A model generated the notes under the pieces. That model made no database searches, was not told where the DNA came from, and saw only the letters and a list, made by a program, of their open reading frames with translations. From positions 47,149 through 111,148 of the forward strand of contig JBDSJD010000049.1 of assembly GCA_039917615.1 (NCBI GenBank): a DNA stretch of 64,000 nt, written 5' to 3'. The DNA is from ZC4RG30 sp039917615. Its GTDB lineage: Bacteria > Pseudomonadota > Gammaproteobacteria > Steroidobacterales > Steroidobacteraceae. Position numbers and translations under genes: made by a program. Positions 59,726 to 64,000 of this stretch are shown piece after piece; the first letter of the stretch is position 1, and every line of letters starts with the position of its first letter.

Positions 59726-59920
59726 TTACTTGGCAGGCGCAGCAGGAGCAGCAGGAGCGGCTTCTGCAGCAGGAGCCGGAGCAACTTCCGCAGCAGGAGC
59801 CGGAGCGGCTTCCGCAGCAGGAGCAGGCGCGGCTTCAGATGCAGGAGCGTCTACTTTCTTCGCACAAGCGGCAAGAGCCAGCGCCACGGCGAAGGTGCAG
59901 AGAGCGAGTTTGATTTTCAT
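59726..59920 (-). CDS. Small Ala/Pro/Glu repeat lipoprotein
   Basis: A 64-residue protein with a lipoprotein signal: MKIKLALCTFAVALALAAC, Cys19 as the lipidation site, then KK. The mature ~45 residues are almost only Ala, Pro and Glu in units of AAPAPAAE, giving a flexible, acidic, extended chain. It may be a spacer lipoprotein in the envelope. The +2 and +3 residues (Ala-Lys) do not give inner-membrane retention by Asp, so the outer membrane is likely. No partner is encoded nearby. Function unknown. Confidence 0.7.
   Translation of the reverse strand: MKIKLALCTFAVALALAACAKKVDAPASEAAPAPAAEAAPAPAAEVAPAPAAEAAPAAPAAPAK
59761..59849. repeat. 24-bp tandem repeat in the lipoprotein gene
   Basis: Three copies of a 24-bp unit beginning CTTCCGCAGCAGGAGC and a partial fourth encode the eight-residue Ala/Pro/Glu repeats. 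Copies differ at only a few bases, so recent expansion or slippage is likely. Confidence 0.8.
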
Positions 59921-60139
59921 CTAACAGATACCCCAAAAAGAGTGGATTAAGAGCAGAGACCAAAAAGACGCAACAAGACAAAGGACGTTGACGGTCCTGA
60001 CGATATGACATCGCTGCACCGAATTGTAGCGTCTTCCACTACATGATTCAAAACTCTCTCCCTCAAAGCCCACCCGGCGTCGCATAAATACGACAACGAC
60101 TACCTGCCTTCGTGGTCGAGGCAATGGCAATATCGGGAG

Positions 60140-61462
60140 ATGCACTGGTCGTCTACCGACGAAATACTCTTCGCAGCGCACCTTCAGTCTGTCCGGTCGG
60201 CAATGGAATCGGCCATGGAACAGCTGCAGGTCGACACGCTGGTCATCCAGGCCGGTGACTGCCGTTTTGCCTTCCAGGACGACCAGGCCAGCCCTTTCCG
60301 CACCAACCCATGGTTTGCATGGCTCGTGCCGACGCCGCCAGCCCCAGGCAGCCTCATCGAACTGCGACTGGCACAGCGACCCCGGCTGCTTTTCGTCGCG
60401 GCCGACGACTACTGGCACAGCCCTCCCGCCCCAGCCACAGGGGCCTGGGTCGAACACTTCGAGGTTCTGACGTTCCCGACTGCCGCGAAGGCAATTGCTG
60501 CCTTGCAATGCAACGCTGGCAACGTTGCCTGGATCGGGGAATCTGCGCCGCACGCCGACTGGCAAGTGAACCCGGACCAACTGCTCGCTCAACTGGCCCA
60601 GTCGCGCTGCCACAAGACCGGTTATGAGGTCGCCTGCCTGCGCGAGGCAACCCGCATCGGTGTGCAAGGCCATCTTGCCGCGGAGCGGGCCTTCCGCAAT
60701 GGCGCCAGCGAATTCGACATCCACCTCGCCTTTCTTGCGGCCACCCGGCAGAACGAGTCGGAATTGCCCTATCCGGCCATCGTTGCCCTCAACGAGCACT
60801 GCGCAACGCTGCATTACCAGCTGCGTGACATCCAGTCGCCGCGCCGCCCGCTTTCGCTATTGATTGATGCCGGCGCCAGTTGCCGTGGGTACGGCAGCGA
60901 CATTACGCGCACCTGCGCGATGATTCCCGGCGTCTTCGCAGCGCTGATCGATGGCATGCACACCCTCCAGCAGGAGCTATGTGAAGCGGTGGCGCCTGGT
61001 GTCGACTGGCGCGAACTGCACCTGCGGGCGCATCGTATGGTGACGCAGCTGCTGCGTGATGTCGGCATGCTGCGGATGTCGGCGGAAGCCGCCGTGGCAA
61101 CCGGTGTCTCCTCCGTATTCCTGCCCCATGGGCTTGGGCATCTGCTGGGCCTGCAGGTACATGATGTCGGCGGACTCACCAATGCTGCCAATGCACAACC
61201 CATACCTCGTCCGGAGGGTCACCCCGCGCTGCGGCTTACCCGATGCCTGGAAGCTGGCATGGTGGTGACGGTGGAGCCAGGTATGTATTTCATCGACAGC
61301 CTGTTGCAGGGCCTGCGCGCCGGACCGCATGCCGATGCCGTGAACTGGACATTGGTGGACTGCCTGCGGCCCTGCGGTGGCATTCGCATCGAAGACGATG
61401 TCCTGGTCACGGCCACCGGCCATGAGAATCTGACGCGCTCGGCGTTCGCCGACGCGAGCTGA
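60140..61462 (+). CDS. pepQ: Xaa-Pro dipeptidase-like M24 peptidase
   Basis: A 440-residue M24B peptidase of PepQ type, cleaving Xaa-Pro dipeptides. The N-terminal domain (~1-160) is followed by the pita-bread domain with all metal ligands: Asp in LLIDAGASC, Asp in GSDITRT, His in HGLGHLLGLQVHDVGG, Glu in TVEPGMYFIDSLL and Glu in IRIEDDV. FIDSLLQGLR is typical for PepQ. No clear ribosome site precedes ATG 60140 other than a GGGAG touching it. It is a second M24 enzyme beside PepP, with different substrate length. Confidence 0.9.
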   Translation: MHWSSTDEILFAAHLQSVRSAMESAMEQLQVDTLVIQAGDCRFAFQDDQASPFRTNPWFAWLVPTPPAPGSLIELRLAQRPRLLFVAADDYWHSPPAPATGAWVEHFEVLTFPTAAKAIAALQCNAGNVAWIGESAPHADWQVNPDQLLAQLAQSRCHKTGYEVACLREATRIGVQGHLAAERAFRNGASEFDIHLAFLAATRQNESELPYPAIVALNEHCATLHYQLRDIQSPRRPLSLLIDAGASCRGYGSDITRTCAMIPGVFAALIDGMHTLQQELCEAVAPGVDWRELHLRAHRMVTQLLRDVGMLRMSAEAAVATGVSSVFLPHGLGHLLGLQVHDVGGLTNAANAQPIPRPEGHPALRLTRCLEAGMVVTVEPGMYFIDSLLQGLRAGPHADAVNWTLVDCLRPCGGIRIEDDVLVTATGHENLTRSAFADAS

Positions 61463-61516
61463 GTACAGATGCAGGCCGGCAATGCCGCCGACCAGCATCG
61501 AAAATCCCAACTGGAA

Positions 61517-61903
61517 CTACTTCTTCAGCAGATCCCGGATCTCTTCGAGCAGCAGCTCGGTGCGCGGCGGCGCGGGTGGTGCACTGGGCGCGGGTTTCTT
61601 GAGCTTGTTGATGCCCTTTAGCGCGATGAAAAGAATGAAGGCAATGAGGACAAAATCGAAAATCGTCTGCAGGAACGCCCCATACTTGACCACGATAGGC
61701 ATGCCGTCCTGCGCAACGCCAATCTGCCTGCCCATATCGCTGAAATTATGGCCGGACAGCGCCAAACCCAGCGGCGGCATGATCAGGTTCTCGACCAGTG
61801 ACGAAACGATCTTGCCGAATGCGGCGCCGATAATCACGCCGACGGCCATATCGACCACGTTGCCCTTCATGGCAAATTCCTTGAATTCCGATGCTAGGCT
61901 CAT
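61517..61903 (-). CDS. mscL: Large-conductance mechanosensitive channel
   Basis: A 128-residue channel opened by membrane tension to release solutes on osmotic downshock. Two transmembrane helices: VVDMAVGVIIGAAFGKIVSSLVENLIMPP (read as GVIIGAAFGKIVSSLV, the pore-lining helix) and FLQTIFDFVLIAFILFIALKGIN (as FDFVLIAFILFIALKGIN). The cytoplasmic C-terminal helix LLLEEIRDLLKK is intact. It converges on pepQ. Confidence 0.97.
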   Translation of the reverse strand: MSLASEFKEFAMKGNVVDMAVGVIIGAAFGKIVSSLVENLIMPPLGLALSGHNFSDMGRQIGVAQDGMPIVVKYGAFLQTIFDFVLIAFILFIALKGINKLKKPAPSAPPAPPRTELLLEEIRDLLKK

Positions 61904-62061
61904 TGCGGCTCCCTGTTCGAGTGGTGTGCAACGAGCCTAGGCCATCGACGGTGGCCGGGCAACCTGGCCAGCCTGGCAAGGCGATCTGGCACTTTGCCTG
62001 TCGCGGCGGCAGACGTAGCATGCGTTGTCTGCATGGGCTTCTAGCGCAATAGGGGGAGACG

Positions 62062-62985
62062 GTGTTACTGCATCCGCATGGTCGATTCGACAATCACGCC
62101 CGGCCTTACCGGCACATCACCGCGCTGCCGTTGGCTGCAGCCATGGGCGCCGAAATCCGGGGCGTCGACATTCCCCGCGTCACCGACGCACAGTTCGCCG
62201 AGATCGAGGATGCCCTGTTCCGGCACAAGATGATCTATTTCTGCAAGCAGAACGTCGGCCACGCCGAACAACATGCGTTCAGCCAGCGCTTCGGCAATTT
62301 CGCCGAGGATGCCTACACCGATGGCATGCCGGGCTTTCGTGAAGTCCAGCCACTCATCAAAGAGGCGGACGACCGGTCCGCCATGGTGTTCGGATCCGGC
62401 TGGCATACCGATTCGCCGTTTCTCGACGAGCCACCCGCCATCACCATGCTGCGCTCCGTCGAAACCCCGCCCTATGGCGGCGACACCATCTGGGCCAACG
62501 CCGCGCTCGCATTGCGCATGCTGGACGACACCCAGCGCAGCAGGCTCAATGGGCTCAGGGTGCATTTCTCGATGCGCGATGTGCTCGCCTCCGCCCAGGC
62601 CAACGTCGAACTGCGCGACAGCCCCATCGGCAAGCTGGCCGCCACGCGCGATCTGCCTGTCCTGCCCGACGGCCTGCAGAAAAAGGTCCGGGGCAACACA
62701 CATCCGTTGGTCCGCACCCACGCCCGCACGGGGGAGCAATCGATGTACATCGACCCTACCTACGGCATCGGCTTCGAGGGTATGGACGAAGCAGAATCAG
62801 CGCCGCTGCTGAAGATGCTGACCGACCATCTGACGCAGCCCGCCTTCACCTGCCGACTGCGCTGGGAACCCGGCATGGTCACCCTTTGGGACAACCGCCT
62901 GTGCGTGCATCAGGCGTTCAACGACTACGACGGGTTTCGGCGCGAGATGTATCGCACGACCATCGCCGGCGAAAAGCCGCGTTAA
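62062..62985 (+). CDS. TauD/TfdA-family Fe(II)/2-oxoglutarate dioxygenase
   Basis: A 307-residue dioxygenase. The metal triad is His115 and Asp117 (GSGWHTDSPF) and His283 (DNRLCVHQAFNDY), and Arg298 (MYRTTI) should bind 2-oxoglutarate. MGAEIRGVDIPR at 28-39 is the usual opening. The family oxidises taurine, 2,4-D, alkyl sulfates and other small acids; the substrate cannot be told from sequence and there is no sulfonate transporter beside it. The start is GTG at 62062 with AGGGGGA upstream. Confidence 0.9.
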   Translation: MLLHPHGRFDNHARPYRHITALPLAAAMGAEIRGVDIPRVTDAQFAEIEDALFRHKMIYFCKQNVGHAEQHAFSQRFGNFAEDAYTDGMPGFREVQPLIKEADDRSAMVFGSGWHTDSPFLDEPPAITMLRSVETPPYGGDTIWANAALALRMLDDTQRSRLNGLRVHFSMRDVLASAQANVELRDSPIGKLAATRDLPVLPDGLQKKVRGNTHPLVRTHARTGEQSMYIDPTYGIGFEGMDEAESAPLLKMLTDHLTQPAFTCRLRWEPGMVTLWDNRLCVHQAFNDYDGFRREMYRTTIAGEKPR

Positions 62986-63153
62986 GCCTTGACCACGATC
63001 GCGTCGGTCACGGTTGTTGCTGGAGGTATGCCGAAACATCGCTGAATTGCCGCGTGGGCGAGTTTAGGCCGTCTTCGGCCGGTGTCTGAGCACGCGCGAA
63101 GACTCATGCGCCGCGCCCGCGCCATTGCGCCAGCGCTGCAATCCTTCGGGCAT

Positions 63154-63183
63154 AAAAAAACCCTGGACGTGCCAGGGTTTTTT
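63154..63183 (-). terminator. Terminator of the rpoA-rplQ (alpha) operon
   Basis: ACCCTGG and CCAGGGT pair around a short loop, with A-runs on the left and TTTTTT on the right, so the element can act on both strands. It lies 23 bp past the rplQ stop. Confidence 0.9.
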
Positions 63184-63206
63184 ACGATGCGGAGATCCGC
63201 GCCAGA

Positions 63207-63680
63207 TTACGCCGCTGCCGCCTTTTTCTTTTTCGGTGCAGCCTTCGCCTTGGGAGCAGCCTTGGCTTTCGCCTTGGCCTTCTTGCCACCCTTGGCATCG
63301 TCTTCAGAGGCAGCTGCCGCTGCAGGTCCATCAACCAGCTGCATCAGCGCCATGTCGGCGTTATCGCCGGGACGCGGCGCCATATGCAGGATGCGGGTGT
63401 AACCACCCGCGCGCGCCTTGAAGCGTGGCCCGAGGTCCACGAACAGCTTCTCGACCACCTTGGCATCGCGCAGCCGCGAGAACGCCAGGCGGCGCTTGGC
63501 TTGGGTATCCACCTTGCCCAGCGTGATGAGCGGCTCGACCACGCGCCGCAATTCCTTCGCCTTGGGAATGGTGGTGCGGATGGCTTCATGCCGCAGCAAC
63601 GACACCGCCATGTTGCGCAGCATCGCGTGACGATGCGGCGCATTGCGCGATAGCTGACGGCCCGAAAGTTGATGACGCAT
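63207..63680 (-). CDS. rplQ: 50S ribosomal protein L17 with lysine/alanine tail
   Basis: A 157-residue protein. The core (~1-115) is standard: MRHQLSGRQLSRNAPHRHAM, NMAVSLLRHEAIRTT and KELRRVVEPLITLGK, ending at YTRILHMAPRPGDNADMALM. The last ~40 residues are a Lys/Ala-rich extension (GGKKAKAKAKAAPKAKAAPK and more), absent in E. coli L17 (127 residues). It follows rpoA by 12 bp as in other bacteria. Confidence 0.97.
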   Translation of the reverse strand: MRHQLSGRQLSRNAPHRHAMLRNMAVSLLRHEAIRTTIPKAKELRRVVEPLITLGKVDTQAKRRLAFSRLRDAKVVEKLFVDLGPRFKARAGGYTRILHMAPRPGDNADMALMQLVDGPAAAAASEDDAKGGKKAKAKAKAAPKAKAAPKKKKAAAA

Positions 63681-63692
63681 AGCTTCTTCTCT

Positions 63693-64000
63693 TTAAATCC
63701 CGTCGCGGTCGTCGTGGCGCAGGCCCGCCGGCGGCCAGCCGTCCAGACGCATGCCCAGCATGAGACCGTGGCCCTGCAGCACTTCCTTGATCTCGGTCAG
63801 CGACTTCTTGCCGAGGTTCGGGGTGCGCAGCAGCTCCACTTCCGTGCGCTGCACCAGATCACCGATGTAATGAATGTTCTCGGCCTTGAGGCAGTTGGCG
63901 CTGCGAACGGTGAGTTCGAGCTCGTCGACCGGCCGCAGCAGCAGCGGATCGAACTGCATCTCGGTGACCTTGCTGACGGCTTCGTCTTCGCCCTGCAGGT
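63693..64000 (-). CDS. rpoA: RNA polymerase alpha subunit, C-terminal part (cut by window edge)
   Basis: About 102 residues are visible. They begin in the linker (LQGEDEAVSKVTEMQFDP) and cover the alpha-CTD: LLRPVDELELTVRSANCLKAENI, with the DNA- and UP-element-binding Arg in VRSANCLK, and LLRTPNLGKKSLTEIKEVL with its NLGKKSL segment. This domain contacts activators such as CRP, also encoded in this window. The N-terminal domain lies beyond 64000. Confidence 0.97.
   Translation of the reverse strand, partial: LQGEDEAVSKVTEMQFDPLLLRPVDELELTVRSANCLKAENIHYIGDLVQRTEVELLRTPNLGKKSLTEIKEVLQGHGLMLGMRLDGWPPAGLRHDDRDGI

Noticed and set aside
63154..63183. Small RNA gene with its own terminator
   Set aside because: The hairpin is well explained as the end of the rpoA-rplQ operon; no promoter lies close on either side.
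1..64000. CRISPR arrays, insertion sequences, prophage genes, attachment repeats
   Set aside because: No regularly spaced repeats, transposase, integrase or phage structural genes were found on either strand.

Overview
This is a chromosomal segment of a high-GC gammaproteobacterium. The evidence is gene content and order: zapA, 6S RNA and fau in a row; leuS followed by lptE; tldD, nit, rng, maf, rlmH, rsfS, nadD and holA as one block; miaB, phoH, ybeY, corC and lnt as another; and a complete ubiquinone hydroxylase set (UbiH, a UbiI/VisC relative and a Coq7-type diiron enzyme). The Coq7 enzyme, a Vfr/Clp-like CRP and a large set of DUF6152 secreted proteins fit the Steroidobacterales/Nevskiales/Xanthomonadales side of the class. 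That placement is an inference; no rRNA is present to settle it.

Layout. Positions 1-2.3 kb are a worn accessory patch: the end of a vapB antitoxin with its vapC toxin, a protein kinase gene cut off inside the catalytic domain, a highly diverged tRNA, a higA antitoxin behind a decayed higB, and a small orphan gene. From 2.3 to 31 kb the region is mostly core. It holds a decarboxylase/Sua5/double-protease/DgkA set, ispG, phhB, the pepP-ubiH-ubiI operon, zapA-6S-fau-EVE, a 16-residue lysine/alanine micropeptide gene with its own promoter and terminator, rpiA, leuA with a structured leader, tRNA-Gln, rplM-rpsI, coq7, crp, rpe, djlA, purC, yihY, pmbA, a shortened darP, purE-purK, an ExeA-type ATPase fused to an FHA domain, and an aldehyde dehydrogenase. 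From 31.8 to 36.2 kb lies the most unusual block: a secreted VOC protein, four paralogous secreted DUF6152 proteins and two copies of a second secreted family, arranged as two converging operons. One copy of the second family carries an in-frame TGA where its paralogue has tryptophan. From 36.3 to 64 kb the region is again core: tldD to holA, hinT-pip, lptE-leuS, a DegP-like lipoprotein protease, lnt to miaB, ssb diverging from uvrA, an M24 peptidase, mscL, a TauD-like dioxygenase, and the end of the ribosomal alpha operon (rpoA-rplQ).

How the genes work together. TldD and PmbA (TldE) form one metalloprotease. UbiH, the UbiI relative and Coq7 cover three ring hydroxylations of ubiquinone. PurC, PurE and PurK are de novo purine steps. 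ZapA and the small coiled-coil protein before it point to cell division. RsfS, RlmH, YbeY, RNase G, MiaB and DarP are ribosome or RNA maturation factors. LptE, Lnt and the HtrA/DegP proteins serve the envelope.

The strongest lead for something undescribed is the DUF6152 block. In all four paralogues the predicted signal peptidase site falls directly before a His-His pair, so the mature proteins would start with histidine. This is the arrangement that builds a copper-binding histidine brace in unrelated secreted proteins. Longer gene-free stretches are few. 1772-1982 and 2172-2338 hold nothing I can recognise. 35129-35318 holds a palindrome and the likely promoter region of the split gene. 17241-17499 is the leuA leader. 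59921-60139 and 62986-63153 show no clear gene. No insertion sequence, CRISPR array, attachment site or replication origin was seen.
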